From assembly GCA_021030915.1 (NCBI GenBank), contig JAGEMR010000050.1:62001-126000 (forward strand): a stretch of DNA of 64,000 bases. Direction: 5' to 3'. The notes below the pieces were generated by a model. That model saw only the letters and a program-made list of their open reading frames with translations. It had not been told where the DNA came from and did not search any database. Source of the stretch: Astrothelium macrocarpum (Eukaryota; Ascomycota; Dothideomycetes; Trypetheliales; Trypetheliaceae). The translations under genes and the position numbers were made by a program. Shown piece after piece: positions 10,813 to 21,809 of this stretch (its first letter is position 1; each line of letters starts with the position of its first letter).

Positions 10813-13004
10813 CTACAATGCCCCCAAGTAGCCCCCGCTCTTTGGATTTTGTTCATCAAGGCCCTCCATGGCCGTCGCTGCTGCCTCCGCCTTTCGAATT
10901 GCCTCTGCCACGTCTGAGCTTCCTTGATCTCCTCCTTGCCCTTCTTTGATAGCCGCGTCAGCCAGGTGCTGGAGACCTTGCTTGTTTGTACTGTTACTGC
11001 TAACTGCTCGGACCTGTATTTGACTCAATTTATTAGCAACTACGTTGCGAATATGCTGATCCCAGAAACCGGGGTCAAGCTCAGTTACCAATAGCGAATT
11101 CTGATAATCCTCCAAACAGATCCGTGCAGATTCTGATGTCTCTTTCACTTTTGACAGATCAAGTAACACCAGAGTAGCGAGGAGCTGGAAATGGTGGTGG
11201 AGTGCAGTTGCTGGCATAGCTGAGCGTTTGAGGCGCGATAGAATATCAGAGGCCAGATCAAGTTTGGTAGCTGGTGGCGTATCTGGATCATTATTCATAA
11301 TAAGTAAGCGTGCATGATATCGGGCGGTTGCTGCTAATTCGTTGGAGGAGTCTGTCCAAGCCTGAGTACTTTTTGCCATTAAGATCCTATTGATTGCCGC
11401 GTCGGTCTTTTCAAGAAGCTGATTGTGAGGGTCTCTGGCGCGTTCAGCTGCAGTTGCATTTCGGTGCTGTACAGTTATTGCGATCTCGCTCAGGACACAA
11501 GATACAGCTGGACCAGGTATTAGCTTGATTAGAACTGCCAAGTTGTAGCAAGATCGAGGTATACTTGTGAGCTGGAAAATGCTTGAACCCAAAACTTTTT
11601 CATCCTCCTTATGTAGGAAAGCGCAGGTATCTTGTATATAGAGTGCTTCATCAGAACCAACAGCGTGAAATCGATCGAGGATGTAAATAATCCAGAACAA
11701 ACGACGACCAATTCCGTAATCAGAATCAAAGTCCGCAGCAACCGGGTTGTTTAGATTTATGGTATGATTCAGCTTCAGTGACAGAGCAAGACCGACAGCT
11801 TCATGCAACCACTTCGGTTGGGTCGCGGAGCTGCCAAGTATACCACCAGGTCCGAGCATATCAGAAGTCATGGACAAAAAGACTAAGCTTGTCAGGTATA
11901 TCAGAAAAGCTGGCAGTGATTCAGTTTGCAGGTTTTCGGGGCTAGCAAGAACTCTAGAAGCATGTTGTGCAATATTCTGATCGGAAGAGGTTGCCGCTGC
12001 AATGGAATAGAAGAAAGCTTCACGAACCCGGGGCGAGCAGGCGGTCGTCATTGCGAACAAGCGGTGTCGAGACGGCAAGATTGGCAGAGTGGGATGAATG
12101 CGTCGATGATACTCGGCTAAAGCTGCCTCAGCATTGCTGTCGCCCAAAAACACCTCTTCGACATGTCCTGATCCATGCAAATACTCGGCTCGCTTGTTTG
12201 GTGATGCCTCAAGTGGCCCTTGAGAATATGAAAAAGACCTTTTGCGCGATGGCAATGGAATAGATGAGCTGTAATCCTGCAAATCCGTTAGACTTTGATC
12301 CACGGCAGGTTGTCCGCTCGTTCCAGAGAAGAATTGCGGTGCAGTTGCTGGGAGCCGTCCTGTCGCTCGCTCCTGTTCAAGAGAAGCGACTCGATCACTA
12401 AGCTCCTTGATATAGCCTTTATTCGGACCACGCTTCTGAGGGTTGCGAGTAAAAAGACATTGTGCCGTGGTTCGCTTGCAATTGGAGCATGGTATTTCAC
12501 CACTTTCGTTTGCTGCATCACATTTAATCTGTCGAAGTTAGTAAGATTCACGTGCGTATCAAGGCGTCAACCAGAGATGATTATTCGAGTCTTTGAGTGG
12601 TTCTCCTGTCCATAATAGACCAGGAACGAGCGTACCTTCTTTCTTCTACATTCATCGCAGGCTCTTGTTGCTTTTGCACGACGTTTGGCGCTCCCAGGCC
12701 CATCAGGAGACCCTTCCCGTGGAGAATGGTGACCTACGTATTGAGCATTTGCATGCTCTCGAAGCTGCCTTGCGATTTCTTGCTCATCAGCCTCTTGTCC
12801 GGTGAAGGGCAATCCATGAGGGCCAGTGTGGTGTGCATGAGCGGTTTGCTGTTGATCATCTTCAGTGTGAAAAGGGACTGCGTTCCGAGATAGTTCTGCG
12901 GCAATCTGAATTTCATTTTCTACGCCACGGGAGTCACTGTAAAAAGGGCCACTGCTTGAAGGTAGCTGAGACGCCGTGGGATCTGGATACGAATTGGTGG
13001 CCAT
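10813..13004 (-). CDS. Zn2Cys6 transcription factor with fungal-specific domain
   Basis: Exons 13004-12636 and 12528-10813 give 694 aa. The 107-nt intron has a TTACTAAC branch site and falls inside the zinc cluster, so the cluster appears only after splicing. The cluster reads ACDECRRKK then IKCD, with cysteines near residues 116, 119, 126, 137, 140 and 147 (C-x2-C-x6-C-x10-C-x2-C-x6-C). It is followed by a linker (KRGPNKGYIKELSD) and a short coiled coil (RVASLEQE) for dimerisation. The middle region (about 280-560) is the fungal transcription-factor regulatory domain, with typical GRRLFWIIYILDRFHA. The linker resembles Rgt1/sugar-regulator-type proteins, but I would not assign a target. It lies just beyond the permease/oxygenase pair, which it might regulate. 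Confidence 0.88.
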
Positions 13005-14582
13005 AGAGCAAGCTAAATGGTCAGAAGAATTTTGAAAGTTGGATCCGTCAGATATGTTTGTGTGATGATGAGTGGCAATTCGCGAGACGACGCAACCGAC
13101 TTGCGTGGATAGGCACGGACAAGACACGGGCAGACGCGGTAGTTGTCGGGTCTATTGGACACACTTTGGACACGTGACCCTCTAGAAAGTAGGATTAAAG
13201 AAGAAGAGCGCTGTAAAATGACTAGAATACGAGATTCGCGGGTCGACGGGATTGAGAAGCAACGATCGCGGCAAAAAGGGACGATGGATTGAGGTTGACT
13301 TACCTCCTCGGATGCAGGTGTTGCTGCTACACACGTTATGTAAGCGAGGATGCCCCATGAGGCCCCATTCACGCTCTGGAGACTCCTCCATCTTCACGGA
13401 TTTACACATGTTCATTCTGTTGCACGTCACCTCGTTTACGGAGGCGAAGATGGACAAGAGTCTGGAATGGAAGCTTAAGTTGAGTCGAATGAGGTTGATC
13501 TCGGAGCCAAAGTCGGCGCGTGAAAGGAAGAACTGAGCCTCCGAAAGCCAACACCCACTAAGGCCCCTATGACTGGTATCCCATGATTTTAATTGTCAAA
13601 TCTGCTCTTATATACATAGGTGGCAATATTCAAATATCTAATCAGATCTCATTCGTTGTTCTGGTCACCCGTCGCAAGCAGCTTGAGGCATCTCAGTCGC
13701 TCCTTTTGCCCGGATCAGATGCTTTTGAGGAACCCCTGACGGGTGAGCTGAGCGACGATTGTGGGTCTCCGTCATTGCTAAAACTTTTGAATAATCATGC
13801 CTTGCGTCTAGCGGACGTCAATCACGCACAGCAGTAGCTAGCTCCGGTGCGGTCTAACATAGGGAAACACGGCAGAGAGCAGCAAACAATCAACAGCTTG
13901 TTCTACCATCTCTTCTCCCTGACTTTGCTACTCCTGACGGTAAACTTCTTCATCCGTGGAGTGAAACCAGTGTCGTCACTGCTTAAAAGTCCTTTTTCAC
14001 GAGGCTGATTTGGAAAGACCGGCATCGGAACTGCGGCATGTCGCACAGCTCATCCACTGAAAAACAATCCAGCAAACTCTACCCAAGGCGACGACCCTAC
14101 TAGAAGCCTTCGAAAACTGACATGACCGATCATCTCATTGCGACACGTTTCAAAAGTCTGTCCTTGTTGGAAGAGTCTTTCCAAAGAGATCGTAGCTCGA
14201 TGCGGCATAGAAAGCTTTTACAGAGTCTGATGTTAGGGTGCAAGAAGTCTATGTGACCACATCGAAAACCAGTAGCGCAACATACAGCCCTCCTATAATC
14301 AAGTACTGTTCTACCGCTGGTTTTGAAGTGATTGGTTTGGTATTTGGATAGGCATCAAATCACTGCACGGGTAGACACCAAAATCATCGAAGTGCGCGCG
14401 ATAGAATTCAGAACCTACTGGTCCACAGTCGAAGTTGTACGGAGGGATGCATTTCGCAAGTGCAGCAGGACATGTATGGAGTAGTTCCGTATTGTGGCAT
14501 TTGTAAACCTCTGACATTGCCAAAAGCTAGGAGAGTAAATTTTGTCAAAATATATGGATGACTACGGGTTTTATGAAAACGA

Positions 14583-14927
14583 ATGTCACGATTGCCAAGA
14601 CGACGCAATGCAGTCAGTAGACCCGAATCCGTTAATTTCGCTTCACTTGAAACCCTTGCGCAGATCGAAGCTTATATTCGATTAAATTTCCGGACGGCCG
14701 CCGGCCGAGCCAGGACCTATGGTCGAGCCGAAGACGCAGAGGAACTTTGTCCTTCCGACGTAGGAAAAGGAATCCGGGTTTGGATGATCGAGGCTGTGCT
14801 GAGGAAAACTGGTATGCCGAAAAGTCAAAAACCTAAATTTCGAAGTGCTGCTCAGGAGCACGTTGTTCCTCTTGCATGCCAGCTCATGGCCCTGAAACGA
14901 ACATCTTCTAGGTACACGAGGCATTAG
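14583..14927 (+). CDS. Hypothetical protein, 114 aa
   Basis: An ATG-started open frame whose codons look fairly typical of the neighbourhood. The product is basic with a helical middle (SLETLAQIEAYIRLNF) and has no signal peptide or membrane segment. I do not recognise it. The opposite strand is also open for 80 codons, which weakens the call. Confidence 0.25.
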   Translation: MSRLPRRRNAVSRPESVNFASLETLAQIEAYIRLNFRTAAGRARTYGRAEDAEELCPSDVGKGIRVWMIEAVLRKTGMPKSQKPKFRSAAQEHVVPLACQLMALKRTSSRYTRH

Positions 14928-15113
14928 CTTGGTGATTTTGGTCTCCTGGTTCGTCTCAAGCTGCTCTGATAATTACGTAGGATGGTGGGCGGAGCAAAAC
15001 ACGCAGGCAATCAGGGTGCACCGGGAACAGCTGAGTTTGATACCCGAACAGGAGATGTTCAACGACTCTTGAAAGGATAGAACCGTTTCTTTGATTTTCC
15101 TTGGCGAGCAGGG

Positions 15114-15614
15114 ATGGTTGAGATGCTATCGATAGGCCAGGGTGACATTTTGCGGCAGAAGGCGTGGCGGCAACGGTTTCACTATTGTGGCACACAAGGA
15201 CACGCGAGCCGCATGAAACTCATGAAGGAGAGCAAGCAACCCATTTGCATTGATATGCGCAGAACATATCAGCAAGCAAAAAGTAATGATGGTTCCCTGA
15301 CATTTATCCAAGAGCTAATGGAATCGTATGGTTTTGTATGTGGATCCATGCATCCAAGCGAAAGTTCGTTGGTGGCAGCGAATACGGGAGGCGGAAAATC
15401 TGAGGTGCTGTCATCTCACGCGAAGCCGGCCCGCAACCGCACCCCAGATCTGCTTTTTACTGATTCATCCAATCATAAAAGTCCGTACCGGGTGGTATTG
15501 TCGCAGATCCGTGTCTCTTATCGACAAGCAAGCACGATCGTTGGACACAAACGCAAGCGCTGTACCTATGTTGGACAAACGAAAAAGCGACAGGGGCCAG
15601 GACTGTTCTTTTGA
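15114..15614 (+). CDS. Hypothetical protein, 166 aa
   Basis: An ATG-started frame without introns. The product is basic and rich in Lys, Arg, Ser and Gln, with no signal peptide, membrane segment or recognisable domain. It could be chance or a lineage-specific gene. Its tail overlaps an open minus frame (15457-15774). Confidence 0.22.
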   Translation: MVEMLSIGQGDILRQKAWRQRFHYCGTQGHASRMKLMKESKQPICIDMRRTYQQAKSNDGSLTFIQELMESYGFVCGSMHPSESSLVAANTGGGKSEVLSSHAKPARNRTPDLLFTDSSNHKSPYRVVLSQIRVSYRQASTIVGHKRKRCTYVGQTKKRQGPGLFF

Positions 15615-16148
15615 TATCGGAAGCCCTGGTCCAAGGCACCTGGGGCTCATCAAACATGCCCTGTCGGAAATGACGCGGTTCAAGTGCCAGACGAATGGCT
15701 AGACCTGTCTTGGACTGAGTGTCGCATGTTGAGAGCACCCAGCCAAAATGAATCCAAATAAGCGTTTTCCGCATAAAGTACAGCGAGGCCTCTCGCGTTC
15801 GCTTTGCTTCACCGTTTGTTTGCTACTAAGGAGTTCTCTCTGTTACTCAGGCAATTCTTGCAATTCGCTTCACACGCCTTGACAATACCACTAGTCATTC
15901 GTTCACCTTTGTATTGAAGAGCAGTGCTCTTTGACCTGTCCATTGCTCTCTCAATCTCCATTCACCTCATTGACTATAACTTCGGCCTCTTGTCATTGAA
16001 AGTCATCCACTGCTTGTCGACTCGGAATCTTCCACTGACTCTTGGACGAACTTGCTGACTCCCAAGAGAACTGCCGACAAGCTTTATATTCTCTTCGATT
16101 GATTCCACTGCTCAACTTTAAACCATCATCATTCATTCTTCTGCAAAG

Positions 16149-16787
16149 ATGCGTTCGGCACTCCTTCTCGTTGCTCTCTCCCCTCTTGTCTTCGCCCAAG
16201 ACTCCAGCACCTCTACCTCCACAATAACATCAATGGTGACAGCAACCTCTACCGAGACACTTACCTCAACGTCAAACACCCTCACGGAGAATGTCGGCGC
16301 TACTGCTTCGTCAAACACACTGACCGAGAATGTCGGTGCTACTTCTTCGCAGGGCGCACTGACCGAGAATATCGGAGGTGTTACTTCCACAAACACCCTT
16401 ACCGAGAATATTGGAGGTGCTTCCTCATTAAACACCGTCACCGAAGTCATTGGAGCAACTGCCACTGGTGCCGCATCTTCAATACTCTCTGAAGTCGTGA
16501 TGACCATGGCAGGATCAAACTCAACAAGCACACTGACCGAGCTCATTGCATCAGGCAGTGGTGCCGCCGGTCCAAACTCGGCAATCAGCGTTGCGGTAAC
16601 GGGAACAGGCGCGCCTTTCGCAATGCCAAACGCAACCAGCTCTGGATTGGTATTCGGTGTGAAGGGAACGGGGACTGGCGCTACTCCAGTTGCATTCAGT
16701 GGAGCTGCTGTGCGCGCAAACGGCGTGTCGGAGTATGGAGGTGTCGCAGCTGTGGCAGCTGCAGCTATGGGTGCGATTTTCTTGTAA
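16149..16787 (+). CDS. GPI-anchored Ser/Thr-rich cell-surface protein with 13-residue repeats
   Basis: A single exon of 212 aa. Residues 1-16 (MRSALLLVALSPLVFA) are a signal peptide. Residues 17-42 are almost only Ser and Thr, typical of O-mannosylated wall proteins. Five imperfect 13-residue repeats of the NTLTENVGATSS type follow. The C-terminus has a small-residue site followed by a hydrophobic tail (GVAAVAAAAMGAIFL), as in a GPI-anchor signal. It probably sits in the plasma membrane or wall; no catalytic domain is visible. The upstream 100 bp is pyrimidine-rich, often seen in well-expressed fungal genes. Confidence 0.8.
   Translation: MRSALLLVALSPLVFAQDSSTSTSTITSMVTATSTETLTSTSNTLTENVGATASSNTLTENVGATSSQGALTENIGGVTSTNTLTENIGGASSLNTVTEVIGATATGAASSILSEVVMTMAGSNSTSTLTELIASGSGAAGPNSAISVAVTGTGAPFAMPNATSSGLVFGVKGTGTGATPVAFSGAAVRANGVSEYGGVAAVAAAAMGAIFL
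16275..16469 (+). repeat. Five 39-bp in-frame tandem repeats
   Basis: Units start at 16275, 16314, 16353, 16392 and 16431 and encode variants of NTLTENVGATSS. The third unit starts GAL instead of NTL and the fifth has TEVIG for TENVG. The array lies wholly in the GPI-anchored protein gene and is a likely site of length polymorphism. Confidence 0.8.
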
Positions 16788-16975
16788 GAATGATTGGATG
16801 GGGATTCTGATTTTAATTGGCTCGGTATCCATGACGGATTAGCTTTGGTACCTGGAAGCAAACATCGATAAGGCCACGCGCTTGGGGAAGAGGATTGAAG
16901 AAGCCACGTGCATTGGGAAATAATAGGTTTAATATATGTTTGATGCTGCTGGCCAAGCTTGCTTTTGAGGTGAAA

Positions 16976-17281
16976 TTACCATGGCTGCTGTTTCTTCTTT
17001 GATTTCATAGGATACCCTTTAGAAATACGACGCGTCCGTGACGCCTGTTTAACAGTGCACAGTTTTGCGGTGTCAACCCCAATACCAAGTGTATCAGGTA
17101 GCTTGTTCGCATCTTGCGCATAATTTTCTCGTTCCTTTTTGGCAGCTGTAAGAAGGTTGAGGGGGCTGTTCCATATCCCTTGTGCCAATGTAGCAAGAGA
17201 CGAAAACATGGTCCATGGCCAAAGAGGCGCACCGGCATATGCATTGAGGATGGCGACATATTGGTTGGAGATTACATTCAT
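16976..17281 (-). CDS. Hypothetical protein, 101 aa, overlapping the TSR2 stop
   Basis: The ATG at 17281-17279 overlaps the TSR2 stop TGA (17280-17278) as ATGA. The frame runs 101 codons to TAA. The product starts with an aromatic and hydrophobic segment (NAYAGAPLWPWTMFSSLATL), continues with a charged helix (TAAKKERENYAQDANKL) and ends in a basic tail (MKSKKKQQPW). Codon choice looks coding. I recognise no family. Alternatives are a second cistron on the TSR2 transcript, a separate gene with its promoter inside TSR2, or a chance frame in the 3' untranslated region. Confidence 0.4.
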   Translation of the reverse strand: MNVISNQYVAILNAYAGAPLWPWTMFSSLATLAQGIWNSPLNLLTAAKKERENYAQDANKLPDTLGIGVDTAKLCTVKQASRTRRISKGYPMKSKKKQQPW

Positions 17282-17885
17282 TTCTTTTTCTTGCCTACGA
17301 CTTTGGTAAAGCCTTCTTCATCAATTTCTGGATCCGGTTTTGGCTTAATTTCTCTCGTAACCATTAGTGTAGGTGCGTCCGCCATTTCCAGGTCTTCGTC
17401 GTCATCATCCCATTCATCATCCTCGTCAGCTTCTTGAACATGCTCGATAATCTCTACGCCTGGACCTAATCCGATTCTTTGTCCCCTTTTCTCATATCTT
17501 GTCTTTAATTCTTTTACGCGTTGAAAGTTACCTTCCTCGGTTTCCCTTCTCAATAGCATAATGTCCCCTGCGACTGCAACCTCGCTTTCAGTTTCGAGCC
17601 TTGCGTCAAATTCATCCTCGAGTACCTCTAGTAATCGAGTCTCAATGTCTTCAGTGTCGATATCGGGGCGTTCTGCAAAAAGCTCGGAAATATGGCCAGC
17701 AAGCCAGTCGCGTTTTTCCGCGCTGTCAGGTCCGCCCCACTGGTTCGAAACTGCAGTTACGAGCTCGGGCCAGAGACAGAGGATGTACCAGATGCCTGCG
17801 TCGAATTGCGCTTGAATTTCTATTGTGCGGTGTTATGCAAGCACAATGTGGATGACATATGGTCACACTTACCGGCAGAAGCCAT
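17278..17885 (-). CDS. TSR2: Pre-rRNA processing protein Tsr2
   Basis: Exons 17885-17873 and 17819-17278 give 184 aa. The first exon encodes only four codons plus one base; the 53-nt intron has a GTAAGT donor and a CAATAG acceptor. Tsr2 is the escortin that binds ribosomal protein eS26 (Rps26), releases it from its importin and delivers it to the nascent small subunit. The core domain is visible from the short hydrophobic start (IWYILCLWPELVTAVSNQWG) through GGPDSAEKRDWLAGHI. It is followed by the acidic tail (DEDDEWDDDDED) and the basic end FTKVVGKKKK, as in the family. It is divergent from the hydrolase gene. Confidence 0.9.
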
Positions 17886-18302
17886 GACCGCAAGCTCACG
17901 CGCAACGTATGCAGCAGCAGCGGAGAGGACAAGACACGCGTGGACTTAATTTGCAGAGTGAAACATGGGAATGTGGCAAGGTTAGTGGGATGAAGTCATG
18001 CACAACATTTGGCGGATGACAACGGAGCTGCAGCTCGGCGGAAATCCCGGTCCTCCCTCTGATGAATCCGGGGAAAAGACGAGACCACATGCACATCCTC
18101 TCATCCAACCCTCCTTTCCCTCATCAAACCCTATCTATCGGCCCGCCTCCTTAGCTCCTTTCAAATCTTCATTCTGTCAGTCTTCATTTATGGTTTTTGT
18201 TTTTGGATATCCAGCAAATACTGCGCTCCGGTCTCGTCGCTACAAATGACATCGTTTCTGTTTACGCGCTTTGGATAGCTGTTGTAATTCAATTGTACGA
18301 AT
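17886..18302. other. Bidirectional promoter region, TSR2 / hydrolase
   Basis: A 417-bp divergent intergenic stretch, pyrimidine-rich on the plus strand at 18090-18190. I see no coding frame or clear TATA box. Confidence 0.4.
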
Positions 18303-21177
18303 ATGGTATTTAATACGGTTACTGTTGGAAGTGCAGTTACTCCAACCATAATAGAAACGTATTTCTCACACGTATGCCATCCGATCGCCTCTCATTCCGT
18401 ACAGCAACAACTGAATTTCGCGTCTTACTTAGTATCTCAATCGCAAGCCACTTCGCCAAAAGCCAACTGCTCATATTTCATATCACGAAGGCCTTCGACT
18501 TGTTCGCGCGTTCCTGCTTCATGCCTCTCATCATAAAGTGGAAGAGATTCAGGCATTCACTTCACAATGGGTCCCGTCTCCTCGTTGGGTCAAAGTAAAC
18601 GAGATTACTATACCCTCCTCGAATCTTGACCAATCTGCAACACATATTCAATCGCAACTCGGTCCACATGGAATTGAAGCAGTGGGCGGGAAGACCTGGT
18701 GGCAATGGCGATTGTCGGATAGCCCACTCAAAGCAGAATGGATTGAAATGCGCGCGCATTATCATGAGAGGAAAGGCGCCAAATCCGAGAGAATCATGCT
18801 ATATGTACATGGGGGGGCATACTTCTTTGGTAGCGTGGATGAGCACCGATATCAAATGCAACGACATGCCCGAAAGTTGAGGGCGCGCGTTCTGGCACCG
18901 AGATATCGGCTTGCGCCTGAGTTTCCATTTCCTTGTGGACTACATGACTGTCTTGCTGCGTACCTATACCTGCTACAAGATTATGACCCCACGACAATAA
19001 TTTTAGCAGGGGATTCTGCAGGAGGCGGTATGGTTCTGGGATTATTAGTCACTATTCGAGATCAAGGCCTCCCTGCACCTGCTGGTGCGATTTTATTGAG
19101 TCCCTGGGTTGACCTGACACATTCTTTTCCGAGCGTTTCCGGGGATGGCAAGTTGGATTACATCCCTAATCACGGTTTCCATCATCGACCGAGTCTGTGT
19201 TGGCCACCTCCAAACGAAGATCAAATGCAAGCCATACGAACTGGAAAGCCAATTCCCGTCTCAAGCGGCGCCACGTCTGCCATTCAACCCGCCAATGCCA
19301 GCAAGGAGGATAAAGTCATAGATACCGATCCCGATAGGTCCAAGTCTCATGTGCCTCCAAACCTCTCAATCACTCTGGACGGCAAGCAAGTCTCCATCAA
19401 AGATCAGATCCAATTATATGCCACTAACCGATTACTCACCCATCCCCTTGTCTCTCCCGTGCTTCAGCCTTCCTTGGGCGGACTACCACCCCTTCTTATC
19501 CAGGTTGGCGGCGGCGAGCTCTTGCGTGATGAACAAGTCTATCTCGCTCACAAAGCCGCTAACCCATTGGAATATCCGCCACCTATCTCGCGATTGGAAC
19601 CATTTGGCTACACGGAGGACGATGTCGCAGCTGAAGTTCAAAGATGGAAAGGCACAGATGTCCAACTGCAAGTCTGGGATGACCTGTGTCATGTTGCACA
19701 TACACTCAGCTGGACACGACCTGCAAAATATATGTACCGTGGTGTTGCCCAATTTGGCGCTTGGGCACTCGCCCGAGCAGGTCGACGCGAAGTAGACATC
19801 CTGGACGATGACGAGATTTCCCGTATCTCTAGCACATCATCCTCGTCCTTCGAGCGATCTTCGTCAAGCGAATCCGATATTAAGGCTGGGGTTGGAGAAG
19901 ACCAAGGTGAAGGCGTCATTGATCAGCGGAAATATGACTCGACGGGCAAAAAAAGAAAAGAGAGAAAGACTAAGAACAAGGAAGGCAAAAGTGACGGACG
20001 CCATGCCATATCAACACAGACTCCCCGTAACAGCATTCCAATCCTCAACACACCCTCTCGCTTCGATACCCCTGCTGTTGGCCGTGCAGGCGATCCTCTT
20101 CCACCCTTTGAACTCCACATGATTCGACAGAGAGTCGACAGGCATGGGGTCATTTACTCGCTTCCCCCACCTGAGAAACTCGATGGATGCTGTGTTGATA
20201 AGGAGTCAATCGGCCAAATCAAAGAAGGACCGGTGCGCAAATGGCTTGGTATGCGTCAGCAGTGGAGTCGCAAATTCGAGCGTGCAGAACGCGACGTCCT
20301 CAAAAAACGCGAGGAACTTCGTAGCCTGGCGAGTACGGATGGTAAGGACAGCCGTGAAAACGAGCCAGTGGCAGCTGGTGAGCGTCCACCTCCCACGGCG
20401 ATTGTTGGGTGGGAGTGGAGGGTTAGAGAAGCGAAGAGAATTAGTAAAGGCAGGGGTAAGCGAAGTTGGGGTATGAGCCTGTGGAGTCTGTGGGGGAGCA
20501 GTCACGATGAGGCAACGATGGAAAGAGAGGAAAGGAAAGAAAGAGGAGAGATGGATCGTGGAAGGAAGAGAGAAAGGGGTGATGGTCGTGTTCAGAATGG
20601 AAAGGCAACTGATGAAAAACAAACAAGGCCAGGATTAGAAGACATTGGAAGGAATCGGAGTCACCACAGTGCGGTCAAGGATCTTGGACAGGCATCGGCG
20701 GATGATCAAGGGGCTGATGTTCAGAAAGAAGAGGAAAGTAACGCAGAGCGACTGGTGCAGCACGGAGAAGTGGAGCCGAACGAGCAGACTGAGCGACCGA
20801 CCTCTCCCGCAATCTCCAGTGATGGGGCTGGAAATGGTGCTGAGCCGGCTGGCTTAACGTTTCTGAGCCCGCATTCATCACGTCCCGCGATCGGCGGTGT
20901 CGCGATGCCTTTCAAGCTGGCCACTCCTCCACCAGCGGGATTGAATGCGAGTACGTTAACATTGGCCAGTGTCGAGCACGAAGTGCCCCCAGTGGAGGAA
21001 GTAAAAAAGGATCAAGAGGATGTGGAAACCAATGTCGAAACAGAAACGAAGCAGGAAAAGGACAGCGTCGAAGGGGAGAAAGTTGTTGAGGCTGGACAAA
21101 TTGTTGCAGCCGAGAAAAGACCGGAAGCGCAAACCTTTGTCACCGCAGAAGATGGGCGGGAGCTTCATGGTGAATAA
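18303..21177 (+). CDS. Alpha/beta hydrolase (HSL/hydrolase-3 family) with long charged C-terminal extension
   Basis: Exons 18303-18371 and 18433-21177 give 937 aa. The 61-nt intron has a GTATGC donor. The N-terminus (MVFNTVTVGSAVTPTIIETYF) is a hydrophobic segment that may anchor the protein in a membrane. The hydrolase domain spans about residues 130-475, with oxyanion motif HGGAYFFGS near 149 and nucleophile motif GDSAGG near 218. The catalytic Asp/His region (VWDDLCHVAHTLSW) lies downstream. It should be a lipase/esterase of the hormone-sensitive-lipase class. The last 460 residues are low-complexity, rich in Lys, Glu, Arg and Ser, and far exceed the usual 300-450-aa length. Close fungal homologs share such tails as far as I recall. 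Substrate unknown. Confidence 0.85.
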
Positions 21178-21809
21178 GATGCTCGGATCAGGATGAAGTA
21201 GGGATATTGACGTCTGTATCATGGAATATTACATGACTTCTCTTCTAGATCATGTATTATATCATTAATTGTCAATTTCCTGCTCTCACTTGTTCTTGAA
21301 AGATATACGACTCTAAGGTATCTCCGCTGTGGAAAGGTACCGGTTGTGGTGCTAATGTTGAGTTCAAATAAGCCTTGTGGGCTAGATAGAACACTTATGA
21401 GTCACCTTCAGGATATCTCGTGAGCCCAGTGACTAGGACTTCAGCCTATGCGGCAGACACGGCTTATGATTTCTTAAAATTCCAGTTCAGAGACAACCAT
21501 CAAGCGCCTCCAAGTTATGCTACTTTCGGTGAATACACAGACAGCATGCCAAGCAACAGACTCTGCCTTCATTGAAACTTGCATTGAGGCTAAACTCACT
21601 TTACAAGAGCAGTATACTGGGCATTGCTCAAGACTTTTCTCGAGTGCTGTCTCTTATCTTTTTTGAGATTTAGAGGGGAGCTTCTACGTGTGATCTTGAA
21701 ACTTACGTGCACCCACAAACCAACTCTATTCTCATGCATAAATGACTTTGCCGACATACCCGGAAACAAAGGCGATGCTCACACTGAAAGTTGCTGAGAG
21801 CAAAAGAAT
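21178..21809. other. Intergenic between convergent genes
   Basis: About 630 bp between the 3' ends of the hydrolase and IND1 genes. I see no gene; presumably 3' untranslated regions and terminators. Confidence 0.45.

Larger units (their letters stand above)
13005..16148. other. Gene-poor 3.1-kb region
   Basis: This stretch holds the Zn2Cys6 gene promoter on the left and the GPI-protein promoter on the right. Two ATG-initiated frames are listed separately with low confidence. A third (13583-13837, 84 codons) has a plausible tail but an implausible start. I see no repeats or transposon ends. Confidence 0.4.

Noticed and set aside
15400..15480. tRNA-like look of a GC-rich segment
   Set aside because: I could not fold it into a cloverleaf or find A- and B-box sequences.
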